Shown: positions 1 to 9,292, numbered from the stretch's first letter. The stretch is DNA of 64,000 bases from Oleisolibacter albus (GCF_003336875.1 NZ_QGNJ01000007.1:62001-126000); one strand, 5' to 3'. The notes: a model not told the origin generated them from the sequence alone. Translations and numbers: made by a program.

Positions 1-641
1 ATATCCGGGGGATTCAGCACCAGGTCCTCCAGCGCCACACGGCCGGTCGCCCCGTGGGCATAATGGTCGGCAATGTTCTGCAGTCCGGCACGCGCCAGCA
101 TATCGGTGATGAGGCTGCGGCCACCCGGCACGTCGCCGCCGGGTCGGAACAGGGCGGCAGTCAGCCGGGAGCGGCCAGGGGGCGGCGTGATCTGGGTACG
201 GATCCGGTCCGCCAGGGCATGCCCCCGCGCGGAGGCGCCCACGGCGGCGGCCAGCTGTTCGATCTGACCGGGAATATCGTCAAGGGAGGAGGCCGTCGGC
301 AGCTTCAGGACGGGAACCCCCAACCGTTCCAGCATCTCCAGTGTGGACCGCCGCGTGAACCCGCCGGTCACCACCAGATCCGGCTTCAGCATCAGCACGG
401 ATTCGGCCCGGCCATCATGCCGGGGCAGGCCCTCGGCCAGGGACGCCGCCGGTGACAGGTATGGATCGCCGGCCAGCAGGCTGACAGCGGCGATCCGGTC
501 CCGGTCCGCCACCGCCAGCACGAACTGGTCGGCACACAGGCTCAACGACACGATGCGGCGCGGCGCTTCCCCCGCGGCAACCGCCGACGCTCCCGTCAGC
601 ATCGCCAGCAGAACAGCCGGGAGCAGGCGCCGCACCGCCAC
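1..641 (-). CDS. btuF: Cobalamin-type ABC transporter periplasmic binding protein, C-terminus off the window
   Basis: The reverse strand from a GTG at 641 reads without a stop to the window edge, about 213 codons. It opens with a signal peptide (VAVRRLLPAVLLAMLTG, then an Ala-rich cleavage region) and continues RIVSLSLCADQFVL, the characteristic start of the BtuF/FecB periplasmic-binding fold, followed by LKPDLVVTGGFT. The GTG lies 3 bases after the stop of the TonB receptor at 645, so both are probably one transcript under the cobalamin riboswitch at 2696-2894. Family knowledge: BtuF carries B12 from the outer-membrane receptor to the BtuCD importer. The substrate is inferred from this context. 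A second in-frame GTG at 635 is possible, and the true C-terminus is not visible. Confidence 0.85.
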   Translation of the reverse strand, partial: MAVRRLLPAVLLAMLTGASAVAAGEAPRRIVSLSLCADQFVLAVADRDRIAAVSLLAGDPYLSPAASLAEGLPRHDGRAESVLMLKPDLVVTGGFTRRSTLEMLERLGVPVLKLPTASSLDDIPGQIEQLAAAVGASARGHALADRIRTQITPPPGRSRLTAALFRPGGDVPGGRSLITDMLARAGLQNIADHYAHGATGRVALEDLVLNPPD

Positions 642-644
642 GGC

Positions 645-2492
645 TCAGAACGCCCCCCGCACGCCCACATAGGCGGCGGTTCCGGAGGTGCGATAGCCGT
701 AGACTTCCTGGTAATTCTCATCGAACAGGTTTTCGACCCGCCCGAAGACGCTGACCGCGTCGGTGACCTGCTGGCTGACGCGCAGATCCACCACCGTGTA
801 GCTGTCCAGGATCGGGGCGCTGGCTGAGGCGCGGTCACGCTGGCGCGAGACATAGCGCAGGTCCGTGCCGATCTCGGTGCCGGCCAGCGGCCGCACCGCC
901 GCCGAGAGATTGACCGTATGGCGCGGCCGCCGCGGCAGCGCCCGGTTGGTGGCCGGGTCCTCCGTATCCAGCAGCGTGTAATTGCCGCTCAGATCCAGCC
1001 AGTCCAGCGGACGCAGGGTCGCCGCCAGTTCGACACCCTTGGTCTTTGCCTTGGCGATATTGACGTAACCGCTGGTGAAGGCGATCAGATTGTCATAGTC
1101 GGTGTGGAAGACACCGGCTTCCAGCTCGATCCGGCCATCCAGGAAGCTCTGGACCACGCCGGCATCGATGCCCTTGCTGGTTTCCGTCTTCAGGTCGCGG
1201 TTGCCATAATCCGGATCGAACAGCTGGTACAGGCTGGGCGCCTTGGCGGCGGTGCCGTAGCTGGCGCGCAGGCGCGTGCCCGTGGGCAGGCTCCAGGACG
1301 CGGCGATGCGGCCGGTGGTCTTGCCGCCGAACCGGCTGTTGTCGTCATGGCGCACACCGCCGGTGATGAAGACCGCATCGGTGACGGCCAGCTGATACTG
1401 GGCGAACACCGCGTCGGTATGGACCTCCGCGTCGGTACCGGTGGTCTTGACCCCGCTGATGGTGGAGGTGTTCTTGGCCTTTTCCCATTCCCGCGAGGCG
1501 CCGGCGGTCAGGACATCGGCGGAACGCAGCTTGAGCTCGGTCTGGTAATCGAGGCCAGTCCGGGACCCGTCATAAGTGGAGTAGCGGTAATAACCGAGCG
1601 GCTCGTCAAAATCCCGGTCGGTATCGCTGCCGGACAGGGTCAGCGTGTGGCTCCAGCGTCCATCCAGAAGATCGAAGCCGGCCGATGCGCTGCCGTGCAG
1701 GACCTTCTTCTTCTGGCTGGCCGGGCCATCCTGACTGGTGGATGGATCGAAATCGGAGTCCATATCTTCATAACCGCCAGACAGGTTGAGGCGGACAGTG
1801 TCGGCGATGACCGTGCCCAGACGCCCCGACAGGTTCAACGCCTCGGCCCCGTCATTCTCGCCACCGGCGGCGACGCGGGAGAAGCCGTCCGACTTCACCC
1901 AGGCGGCATTGAAGCTGCCCGAAACCGTACCCACGCGGCCGGCCACCGTCCCCTGGATCCGGCGCGTATCGAACGCGCCATATTCGGCCAGCCCATTGAC
2001 CCGCACCGGCCCATCAGCCTGCTTGGTGATGATATTGATGACGCCACCCATGGCATCGTTGCCATAAAGGGCCGACTGCGGACCACGCAAGACCTCGATG
2101 CGCTCGATTCCCGCCGTGGTCATAGCACTGAAATCAAAGTCATTTCCGGCACCGCTGGGGTCGTTGACCTCGACGCCGTCGATCAGAACCTTGACCTGGC
2201 CGGTGTCGGAACCGCGGATGCGCACGGCGGACGAGGCGCCCAACCCGCCTGTGCGGGAAATCGAGACGCCGGGGGTGCGTGCCAGCACGTCCAGCACCTG
2301 GGTCCGCTGGCTGGACTCGATCTCTTCTGCGGTCACGACGGTGATGGCGCTGCCGACCTGATTGAGCGGCGTCGGGCGGCGCGTGGCGGTGACTACGATC
2401 TCGGACAGGGAATCGCTGGACTGGGCGGCGGCGGCACCGGGGGCCAGGACGGCGGCGGTGGCCAACAGGGTCGAAAGATGGATGTGACGCAC
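645..2492 (-). CDS. btuB: TonB-dependent vitamin B12 receptor
   Basis: This is a 615-residue outer-membrane receptor. A signal peptide (VRHIHLSTLLATAAVLAPGAAAA) is followed by a TonB-box region and plug domain (SEIVVTATRR near the mature N-terminus, then RIRGSDTGQVKVLIDGVEV and IERIEVLRGPQSALYG), then a beta-barrel ending in Phe. The frame stays open upstream to 2759, but that stretch is riboswitch RNA, so GTG 2492 is preferred; the purine-rich AAGGGA about 13 bases upstream is a weak Shine-Dalgarno. Substrate specificity is inferred from the upstream cobalamin riboswitch and the downstream btuF-like gene. Length fits BtuB (about 600 residues). Expected role: TonB-energised import of cobalamin across the outer membrane. 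Confidence 0.88.
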   Translation of the reverse strand: MRHIHLSTLLATAAVLAPGAAAAQSSDSLSEIVVTATRRPTPLNQVGSAITVVTAEEIESSQRTQVLDVLARTPGVSISRTGGLGASSAVRIRGSDTGQVKVLIDGVEVNDPSGAGNDFDFSAMTTAGIERIEVLRGPQSALYGNDAMGGVINIITKQADGPVRVNGLAEYGAFDTRRIQGTVAGRVGTVSGSFNAAWVKSDGFSRVAAGGENDGAEALNLSGRLGTVIADTVRLNLSGGYEDMDSDFDPSTSQDGPASQKKKVLHGSASAGFDLLDGRWSHTLTLSGSDTDRDFDEPLGYYRYSTYDGSRTGLDYQTELKLRSADVLTAGASREWEKAKNTSTISGVKTTGTDAEVHTDAVFAQYQLAVTDAVFITGGVRHDDNSRFGGKTTGRIAASWSLPTGTRLRASYGTAAKAPSLYQLFDPDYGNRDLKTETSKGIDAGVVQSFLDGRIELEAGVFHTDYDNLIAFTSGYVNIAKAKTKGVELAATLRPLDWLDLSGNYTLLDTEDPATNRALPRRPRHTVNLSAAVRPLAGTEIGTDLRYVSRQRDRASASAPILDSYTVVDLRVSQQVTDAVSVFGRVENLFDENYQEVYGYRTSGTAAYVGVRGAF

Positions 2493-2538
2493 GGCGATGA
2501 TGATCCCTTCGCAACAGTTGGACGGCGAAGGGCTGCAC

Positions 2539-2562
2539 CCGGATCGACAACTGCCGATCCGG
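2539..2562 (-). promoter_or_regulatory. Stem-loop in the btuB leader (possible expression platform)
   Basis: A perfect 8-bp inverted repeat (CCGGATCG / CGATCCGG, 8-base loop) lies between the riboswitch aptamer and the btuB GTG, about 47 bases upstream of the start. It is not followed by a U-run, so it is not a standard terminator. It could belong to the riboswitch expression platform or simply be leader structure; the role is inferred. Confidence 0.4.
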
Positions 2563-2695
2563 CGTCGTTGACACAGGCAGCATCCGGGCAGGGATCTCCC
2601 TTCCCGAACGGCAGGCCGGCACGCGCCCCTTCGCAGCGCCGGCGCGATACGGGATACCCCGCGCCCCCAGGACACCCCGCCCGGCGACCACGCAG

Positions 2696-2894
2696 CGCAT
2701 TGCCGAGGCAGGTCTCCTGGCTCACGGGTCAATGCGGCGGCCCAGCCTTCCCAGCGCACCGGGTTCCCCGGATTGCCAGTGGCATTGATGGGCGCCGCTC
2801 ACCGCTTACAGTTGCGGGGGCAGCCGCGGCTTGGACGAATATCGCCTCCACCGCGTTCCCTTTTCATCCGCTTGCGCGGAACCATCGGTGCAGC
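2696..2894 (-). promoter_or_regulatory. Cobalamin (AdoCbl) riboswitch
   Basis: On the minus strand the conserved B12 aptamer segments occur in order: AAAAGGGAA followed by GGTG (near 2860), CCCCCGCAACTGTAAGCGG (2820-2802), GCCACTGG (about 2783-2776), GGGAAGGC (about 2752-2745) and the B12 box GAGCCAGGAGACCTGCC (2722-2706). A terminal P1-type pairing can be drawn between bases near 2889 and near 2698. Known role: it represses the downstream gene when adenosylcobalamin is abundant. Here that is btuB and probably btuF. Boundaries are estimated from the motifs, not from a covariance-model search. Confidence 0.95.
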
Positions 2895-3196
2895 GACCCT
2901 AATCAAGCGGAGGCGCAAGAACAAGAGGCGATCCGCATCATACGGGGAAGGGCAGGCTTCGCCCCGAATGATTTTGCCGCGGAACGGCGCTGCTGCAGCG
3001 CCTGCGGATGTCACCCGGATGCCCCCTCAATTGTCCCGTTTGGAGTGGACATTCTGCTGAATTGCATGCCTATTTCTGAAGCATCGGGGTTGCAGCGGCG
3101 CAGGCTCCGAACCGGTCTTTGACCGGCATCCGGCGTGGGGCGCCGGAACCAGCCGCACGGGGGAAACCCCGTCTTCTCTGGATGGGCAGACAGCGA

Positions 3197-4480
3197 ATGA
3201 GCAATGACATCTCCGCCCTTGCGGATATCGTGACCAGCGCCATCACCGTCGCGCAGTTCGACAAGGCGGTGGAGGCGGCCCGTAAGCTGTCGGAGATGGG
3301 GGCGTCCGACCAGATCCCGTCCCGGGCGGTCGCGCAGATGCTCTATGCCAACGGCGTAACCGAGAGCGCGCTTCCGCTGCTCCGCCGCATGGCCCAGTAC
3401 CAGACCGACGACCATGTCCCGCTTTATGTCCTGGCCCACCATGCCCAGAAGCTCGGGCTGGAGAAGGAGGCGCGCCGCTATCAGGCAACGGCTCTGGAGC
3501 GGGCTCATACCCGCATCGCCCAACGGTTGAGCGATCTTGCCTCCAGCGCCGGTCCGGTTCTGCTCGGCCCCTGGCTGGGCGAGCCGGAGTTCGAGGTGCT
3601 GTACTGGATTCCGTTCCTGCGCAAGGTGCTGTCCCAATACGGGATCGATCCGGCCCGGTGCATCGCGGTGTCCCATGGCGGCGCCAGCAGCTGGTATGCC
3701 GGCCTGGCCGCCCGATGCTGGGATGTGTCGGAAAACAGTGATGCCGGAACCGTGACACGGTTGCAGGCGGAGCGTGTCGCCGCCACGGGCTTCACCTTGC
3801 AGGCAACCATCCGCAGCCAGGATGCCGCCGTGGTCAATGCCTGCCGCGAAGCCCTGGGATTGGACAGCGTGAAGGTGCTTCACCCGCTGGCCATGTTCGA
3901 CATCCTGCATCCCTATTGGGCCGGGCAGATGCCCGTCGAACACGCCCTGGCGTTCCTGTCGCCCTATCCCGCCAACTGGAAGGCGGCGCCGGAGGGCGCG
4001 GTACCGGCGTGCGACATCGTCAGCAGCTTCCAGCAACGGCCCTATTTCGTTCCCTCGCCACTGACCGAGAACTTCGCCAACAGTCTTGCTGCCGCGGCGG
4101 GCCAGTTGGGCCGGTCCCTGCTGGATGTCTCGGCCCTGGTCGATGGCGGGGCGGAGAACCCGTTCGTCCCTTCGCCACGCGACAATGTCCTGGCCCTGTC
4201 AACCGACGATGTCTCGCCGGAACTGTCCCTGGCCGCCGTTGCCGCCACATTGGGTGCCGGAAAGGTCTATATGGGGACCTATGGCGTCGGCTGCTTCCTG
4301 GCGCTGGCCCAGGGGCGCCCCGCATTCGGTGCCGTCTATGGTGCCGGAACCATCGTCGCCGCACATACCCGGCTGGCCGAGGCGCTTCTTGGCTCCGACA
4401 CCGTCCGCCTGCATGTGCTGGATGTGACGGACTGGGATATGTGGATGGCTGCCCTGTCCGCCGTCGAAGCCAGGGTCTGA
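3197..4480 (+). CDS. Uncharacterised protein paired with a Maf/DUF115 gene (possible glycosyltransferase-like)
   Basis: This gene encodes 427 residues from ATG 3197 (MSNDISALADIVTSA). The frame is open upstream to 3119, but that extension is Arg/Pro-rich and unlikely. The first 110 residues look like short helical TPR-like hairpins. The remainder alternates beta and alpha segments with Gly-rich stretches (for example KVYMGTYGVGCFLALAQG), which could fit a Rossmann or GT-B-like fold; no diagnostic motif was recognised. No signal peptide or membrane segment is visible. It lies 42 bases before the Maf/DUF115 gene in the same direction, so the two are probably cotranscribed and may act together in glycosylation. 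Function is not assigned. Confidence 0.7.
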   Translation: MSNDISALADIVTSAITVAQFDKAVEAARKLSEMGASDQIPSRAVAQMLYANGVTESALPLLRRMAQYQTDDHVPLYVLAHHAQKLGLEKEARRYQATALERAHTRIAQRLSDLASSAGPVLLGPWLGEPEFEVLYWIPFLRKVLSQYGIDPARCIAVSHGGASSWYAGLAARCWDVSENSDAGTVTRLQAERVAATGFTLQATIRSQDAAVVNACREALGLDSVKVLHPLAMFDILHPYWAGQMPVEHALAFLSPYPANWKAAPEGAVPACDIVSSFQQRPYFVPSPLTENFANSLAAAAGQLGRSLLDVSALVDGGAENPFVPSPRDNVLALSTDDVSPELSLAAVAATLGAGKVYMGTYGVGCFLALAQGRPAFGAVYGAGTIVAAHTRLAEALLGSDTVRLHVLDVTDWDMWMAALSAVEARV

Positions 4481-4522
4481 CCGGCCTTTCCTTTGCCCAC
4501 CCCTTGATCAGGTAGTCGTTGC

Positions 4523-6610
4523 ATGACCGAGCAAACGCCCCCGGCCGCCCCCGCCCCTTCTGCGGCGGACCCCAGCCAGGTGCCGCCGCTGGAGGCCATC
4601 GACCTGTTCGAGCGCAATATGCGCTTCTTCGCCCGGGCCTTGCCGTCGCTTTACCAGGGCTTCCTGACCTACAAGCCGACCAAGCAGCTGCTCTGGTACC
4701 CGGATGGAGAGGTGAATGTCCGCGGACCCAACGGGCTGATGTATCCCACCGGGGGCCGGGCCGAGAACGAAGCACAGGCCAAGAAGGCCATGCTGAGTCC
4801 GCAGCAGATCGTGATCGGCGGCGCCAGTACGATCCCCGAGGCTCCCCGCCTTTTTTCGAAGAAACGGCGCGCGGCGCTGCCGACGTTTGACTGGCCGACC
4901 CAGTATTATGACGATCGTGACCAGGACGCCCATTCCGACGATTTCCTGGTCGATGTCTTTGACTATCTGGAAAGCAACGGCATCAAGCTGAGCACCCTGC
5001 CCAAGGTGCAGAATCCCTATTTCGTCGTTCTGTATGGCATGGGGTTGGGCACGGACCTGTTACAGATCCTCGAATACCACCGCCCGCGGGTCCTGCTGCT
5101 CTGCGAGATCGACATCGATCTCGTCTACTTCTCCTGCTTCCTGATGGATTGGGAAAAGTTGTACCGGACCGCGGAATCCTGGGGTGGCAAGGTCCTGCTG
5201 AACATGGCGCTGTCTGCGGTCGAAATCTATCGCACCGTGGCCGGAACCGTGGCAGCCGAGTGCAACCTGGCCATCGATGGCATGATCAGCTATGTCCACA
5301 CCCCCTGCGAGGCACCGTTGCGCATTGCCGCGGCGGAGTTCCATACGCAGCGGACGGCCCAGTTCGCCTCCTTCTTCGGTTTCATCGTCGATGAAATCAA
5401 CATGATGAAGAACACGTTCCGGAATCTGCAATCCGGGACGCGGCGGGTGCTGGGTCATGTCAGCGAAAGCTGCAAGCTGCCGGTCATCGTCGTGGCCTCC
5501 GGCCCCTCGGTGACGGCCAGCCTGGACTTCATCCGCGAGAACAAGGACCGCGCCATCATCATCAGCTGTGGCTCGGCGTTGCGCATCCTGACCCGAGCGG
5601 GGATCAAGCCCGATTTCCACTGCAATCTGGAACGGGCCAAGGAAGTGTACGACATGCATGTCGAGCTCCAGAAGGAGACCGACCTGTCGGACATCTATGC
5701 CGTGATGACGACCACGGTCTGGCCGGGCATCGACAGCTTCTTCAAGGACACCATCTATTTCTTCCGTGCGCCGCTGTCGCCCGTGGGCGTCTTCGTTGAC
5801 CGGGATGACGAGATCCTGAACCACGAAGGCCCGACCGTCACCAACACCGCTTTCTCGCTGGCCATGCGCCTGCAGGCGCCGGAAGTGTATCTCTGCGGTG
5901 TCGATCTGGGCTCGGCCGATCCCAAGCGCACCACCCGCAATCCCGACGCCTGGGGCGTCACTCCGCGCGAGCTGACCATCCCCGTGCGCGGCAATTACGG
6001 CACCACCGTCTTCACCGACCAGACGCTGGTGCGCCAGCGCCTGAACCTGGAGGAGCAGATCCGTCTGGCGACGGGGCAGGCCAGCCAGACCAAGGTCTAC
6101 AATCTCAGCAACGGCGTGCGCATCGACGGCGCCATGCCGGCCCGTCCCGGCTATGTCCGCATGGCGCAGCCGGTGGTGGAGAAGGCGGAACATCTGACCG
6201 CCCTGGTGCAACAGTTCCCCGTCTACACCCGCGAACGGTTCGAGACGGCCTGGCTCAGCTCCGAGGTGCGTGACGGCGTGCAGGAATTGATCAAGTTCCT
6301 GACCGAGTCCCTGGTCAAAGCGGATGATTGGGACCACACGTTGATGCACGCGCTGGATCAGGTGAACCAGTACAGCCACCTGTCCTTCCGCCGGCAATAT
6401 GCACGCCGGCTGTTGCGCGGATCGCTGACCACCATGTCCCAGACCTTCCAGTCCGTGTTGAACCGGCTGGAAGACCAGTCGCGCCGCAAGGAGGTGTTCA
6501 ACACCTTGCGCAATCTGTATCTGGACATGCTGGAACGGGCGGAGCGGGAAGCCTACGGCCTTGCCGACGAGCTGGAAGCCGAGGACGGAGCCTTCGGCGT
6601 GATGATCTGA
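4523..6610 (+). CDS. Maf-type flagellin glycosylation protein (DUF115/MptE-like domain)
   Basis: This 695-residue cytosolic protein has a DUF115/6-hydroxymethylpterin pyrophosphokinase MptE-like core at about residues 300-480 (VIVVASGPSVTASLDF, then IISCGSALRILTRAGIKPDF and LCGVDLG). That core is the hallmark of the motility-associated Maf family, which in Campylobacter, Aeromonas and Magnetospirillum helps transfer nonulosonic acids to flagellin. N- and C-terminal extensions of roughly 300 and 200 residues are typical for family members of this size. ATG 4523 has only a weak upstream purine tract. A nucleotide-sugar cluster on the other strand (6695-11610) sits immediately downstream and could supply the donor sugar. 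The acceptor (flagellin) is inferred; no flagellin gene is in the window. Confidence 0.82.
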   Translation: MTEQTPPAAPAPSAADPSQVPPLEAIDLFERNMRFFARALPSLYQGFLTYKPTKQLLWYPDGEVNVRGPNGLMYPTGGRAENEAQAKKAMLSPQQIVIGGASTIPEAPRLFSKKRRAALPTFDWPTQYYDDRDQDAHSDDFLVDVFDYLESNGIKLSTLPKVQNPYFVVLYGMGLGTDLLQILEYHRPRVLLLCEIDIDLVYFSCFLMDWEKLYRTAESWGGKVLLNMALSAVEIYRTVAGTVAAECNLAIDGMISYVHTPCEAPLRIAAAEFHTQRTAQFASFFGFIVDEINMMKNTFRNLQSGTRRVLGHVSESCKLPVIVVASGPSVTASLDFIRENKDRAIIISCGSALRILTRAGIKPDFHCNLERAKEVYDMHVELQKETDLSDIYAVMTTTVWPGIDSFFKDTIYFFRAPLSPVGVFVDRDDEILNHEGPTVTNTAFSLAMRLQAPEVYLCGVDLGSADPKRTTRNPDAWGVTPRELTIPVRGNYGTTVFTDQTLVRQRLNLEEQIRLATGQASQTKVYNLSNGVRIDGAMPARPGYVRMAQPVVEKAEHLTALVQQFPVYTRERFETAWLSSEVRDGVQELIKFLTESLVKADDWDHTLMHALDQVNQYSHLSFRRQYARRLLRGSLTTMSQTFQSVLNRLEDQSRRKEVFNTLRNLYLDMLERAEREAYGLADELEAEDGAFGVMI

Positions 6611-6694
6611 ACGGGACCGGGGAGCTCACACCGCGCTCCCTCCCCTGACCGAGCGGGTTCCGGCCGCCCCGGACGGCGGTCCCCAGCCGATCGT

Positions 6695-7231
6695 TCAGAC
6701 CGGGGTCAAGATCTCCAGCAGGATATCATCCTGCCAGTCGCCCTCGCAGAGCCAGTGGCGCGGGCGGCGGGCCGCTTCGTGGAAGCCCGCCTTGAGGAAG
6801 GCCCGGCGGGATCCCTCGTTGTTGCCATAACAACTGGCCGTGACCTTGTTCAGTCCGAGCATCTCGAACGCATAGCCGGTCAGGGCGGCAATGGCCTCCG
6901 CCGCCAGACCCTGCCCCCAGCAGGCACGCTCCCCCAGCATCAGCCCCAGATCGGCCCGGCGGTGATACGGGTCGATGGGGCCGAGCTTGATGTTGCCCAC
7001 ATGCAGGCCGCCCTCGCGCAGCACCATGCCCAGCAGCAGCGTGTCCGGGCTGGCGTTCGCCTCCTCCACGAAGGCAAGGGTGGCGGCGGCGCTGCGGTCG
7101 CCGTGGCGCACTTCCAGGAAACGGGTGACCTCCGCATCCCGGAGCCAGCCGAGATAGCGTGGCCCCACATCCGCCGCGGTCAGGGTCCGCAACAGCAGCC
7201 GCGGCGTGGCAAGGGGTGTGTGCAGGCGCAT
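6695..7231 (-). CDS. GNAT-family N-acetyltransferase (RimJ/RimL type)
   Basis: This 178-residue protein starts LATPRLLLRTLTAADV and contains a Gln/Gly-rich acetyl-CoA loop (ERACWGQGLAAEAIAAL), then LGLNKVTASCYGNNEGSRRAFLKAGF, the usual motif A and B pattern of RimJ/RimL-like acetyltransferases. It is the last gene of a leftward group and begins 12 bases after the stop of the cytidylyltransferase-aminotransferase fusion. In this setting it probably N-acetylates an amino sugar intermediate made by the cluster, as PseH or legionaminic-pathway acetyltransferases do. That substrate is inferred; protein or small-molecule acetylation is an alternative. Confidence 0.85.
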   Translation of the reverse strand: MRLHTPLATPRLLLRTLTAADVGPRYLGWLRDAEVTRFLEVRHGDRSAAATLAFVEEANASPDTLLLGMVLREGGLHVGNIKLGPIDPYHRRADLGLMLGERACWGQGLAAEAIAALTGYAFEMLGLNKVTASCYGNNEGSRRAFLKAGFHEAARRPRHWLCEGDWQDDILLEILTPV

Positions 7232-7243
7232 CGCCGCCCGCCC

Positions 7244-9292
7244 TCAGCGTACCTTGAAGATGGACTCGATGGCCGGACGGCCGAGGCGGGCCTCCAACTG
7301 CCCGGTCGCCAGTTCCTCAGCCACCACATCCAGGGCCGCACGGTAGCCCGCCAGGACCTGGGCCACGTCCACAGCGGTGTGGGCGTAGGTGACATTGTGG
7401 TTGCCGGCCGTCAGCACGCCCCGCTTCAGGATTTCCATCAGGAAGCGGGTCCGGATCGCCTCCTTGCGGGCCTTGGGATGGTCGTCGATGGAAAGAATGC
7501 TCCAGGGAGCCAGACCGATGGGGGCGAAGATCCCGTCCAGCCCGGCCGCGGTGATGGCGTTGCACACGCCATCGGCCACCGTCTTGCCCGTGCTCCACAG
7601 GCGTTCGATCACCGGCTCCCGCCGCATCTTGTCGATGGTGGCGATGCTGGCCGCCAGGGACAGGGCCTCGCCGCCGAAGGTGCCGGAGAAGAAGATCTCC
7701 TCCATCTCCCGCATGACATCGGCACGGCCGACCACGGCGGAGATGGGGAAGCCGTTGGCCATGGCCTTGCCGAAACTGGCCAGATCCGGCGTGACGCCGA
7801 ACAGCTGCTGCGCGCCGCCGAGGGAGAAGCGGAAACCGGTGATGACCTCGTCGAACACCAGCAGGGCGCCATGCTTGTGCACCAAGGCCTTCAACTCCTC
7901 CAGGAAGCCCGGCGCCGGCTCGACGACCGACATGGGTTCCAGGATCAGGGCCGCGACGTCGCCGGCATGCTGCTCCAGCACGCTTCTGATGGCGTTCAGA
8001 TCGTTGTAGGGCACGGCATGGGTCAGGGCACGCACGGCCTTGGGCACGCCCTTGTGGCGTGTGGTCGAGCCGATATACCAGTCCTGCCAGCCATGGTAGC
8101 CGCAGACCAGGACATGATCGCGGCCCGTATAGGCGCGGGCCAGACGGATGGCGGCCGAGGTGGCGTCGGTGCCGTTCTTGCCATAGCGCACCATCTCGGC
8201 GCAGGGGATGATCTCCACCAGCCGCTCGGCCAGCTCGGTCTCCAGCGCCGTCGCCAGACTGTAGCTGACGCCGTTCAGCATCTGATCGCGCACGGCCTGA
8301 TCCACATCGGGATCATGGTAGCCGAGGACCACCGGCAGCAGGCCGCTGATCAGGTCCACATATTCGTTGCCGTCCACGTCCCAGACGCGCCCGCCCTCAC
8401 CATGGGTGAGGAACAGCGGAGAGGCGCCGGTCGGAAACTGGATCCAGCTCTTGCTGAAGGTCTGGCTGCCCAGCGGGATGACCTTCAGTGCCCGCTCCAA
8501 CAAGGCATTGGAGGTAGAGAAATCCGTGGCTGTGACGGTGCCCACCTCGTCGGCCAGAGACTTGGCAAAACCTTCGTCACGGACGGCCGGCGCCTGCTGC
8601 TGGCGCAGGCCGGGCACGCTGTCCAGCACCGACAGGATGTCCAGGTGCGACGGCACGCGGTCCGCCGGCAGATGGGCGGCGATGGCGCGGAGATAGGCCA
8701 GATCGGCGGGCTCGTCCACGGTCCAGCGATGGGCCGCCAGACCGGGCACGGCACAGGTCAGGTTGCGGACCTTGAAACGGTGACGGTTGTTGGCCAGGAA
8801 GGCCGTGACATGCTCCCGGTCGGAAGGACGAGTCGCCTCCAGATGCGCCGTCTTCAGGGCGGCCGCCGTCATCACCTCACAGTCGAGGCCATCGGGCCAG
8901 GTGGGCGGGCTCTGGTTGGTGGCGTAGTCGGCCCCGGTTTCCTTCAGCAGGCGCAGCACCTGACCGCAGATGGCGGGGTCGAGGAACGGGCAGTCCCCTG
9001 TCAGCCGCAGGACGATGTCCGCGCCTTCAACCAGAGCCGCCTGCGCGTAGCGGGCCAGCACATCCTGCTCGGAGCCGCGATGACAGGGGATGCCGCGCTC
9101 GGCACACCAGGCGGCCACCGGATCATCGCTGGAAGCGACGGTGGTCGCCACCACGGCGCGATCGACACCGGGAATGGACTGGGCGGCCCGGACGACCCAG
9201 GACAGGACCTCTCGTCCGGCCAGATCGGCCAGGATCTTCTGCGGCAGGCGGGTCGAGCCCATACGGGCCTGGATGATGGCGACGGTCGTCAT
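7244..9292 (-). CDS. Fused SpsF/NeuA-like cytidylyltransferase and class III (GSA-type) aminotransferase
   Basis: The protein has 682 residues in two enzyme modules. Residues 1-210 are an SpsF/NeuA/KdsB-like cytidylyltransferase: AIIQARMGSTRLPQK at the CTP site, LRLTGDCPFLDP as the metal-binding segment. Residues about 260-682 are a PLP-dependent class III aminotransferase of glutamate-1-semialdehyde aminomutase type, with VFDEVITGFR (Asp481) and the Schiff-base lysine in SFGKAMANGF (Lys509). A linker of some 50 residues joins them with no internal start that looks used. The start overlaps the stop of the dehydrogenase gene (ATGA), showing tight coupling. Inferred role: amination and CMP activation of a keto-sugar for glycosylation. 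The order of reactions and the substrate are unknown. Confidence 0.88.
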   Translation of the reverse strand: MTTVAIIQARMGSTRLPQKILADLAGREVLSWVVRAAQSIPGVDRAVVATTVASSDDPVAAWCAERGIPCHRGSEQDVLARYAQAALVEGADIVLRLTGDCPFLDPAICGQVLRLLKETGADYATNQSPPTWPDGLDCEVMTAAALKTAHLEATRPSDREHVTAFLANNRHRFKVRNLTCAVPGLAAHRWTVDEPADLAYLRAIAAHLPADRVPSHLDILSVLDSVPGLRQQQAPAVRDEGFAKSLADEVGTVTATDFSTSNALLERALKVIPLGSQTFSKSWIQFPTGASPLFLTHGEGGRVWDVDGNEYVDLISGLLPVVLGYHDPDVDQAVRDQMLNGVSYSLATALETELAERLVEIIPCAEMVRYGKNGTDATSAAIRLARAYTGRDHVLVCGYHGWQDWYIGSTTRHKGVPKAVRALTHAVPYNDLNAIRSVLEQHAGDVAALILEPMSVVEPAPGFLEELKALVHKHGALLVFDEVITGFRFSLGGAQQLFGVTPDLASFGKAMANGFPISAVVGRADVMREMEEIFFSGTFGGEALSLAASIATIDKMRREPVIERLWSTGKTVADGVCNAITAAGLDGIFAPIGLAPWSILSIDDHPKARKEAIRTRFLMEILKRGVLTAGNHNVTYAHTAVDVAQVLAGYRAALDVVAEELATGQLEARLGRPAIESIFKVR

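Noticed and set aside
645-2759. Longer 704-residue start for the B12 receptor
   Set aside because: The extra codons overlap the cobalamin riboswitch aptamer, and the signal peptide begins at GTG 2492.
918-3122. Long rightward open frame opposite btuB
   Set aside because: It lies antisense to the clear receptor gene, is composed of Gly/Arg/Ala-rich text, and lacks conserved motifs. GC-rich DNA gives such long shadow frames.
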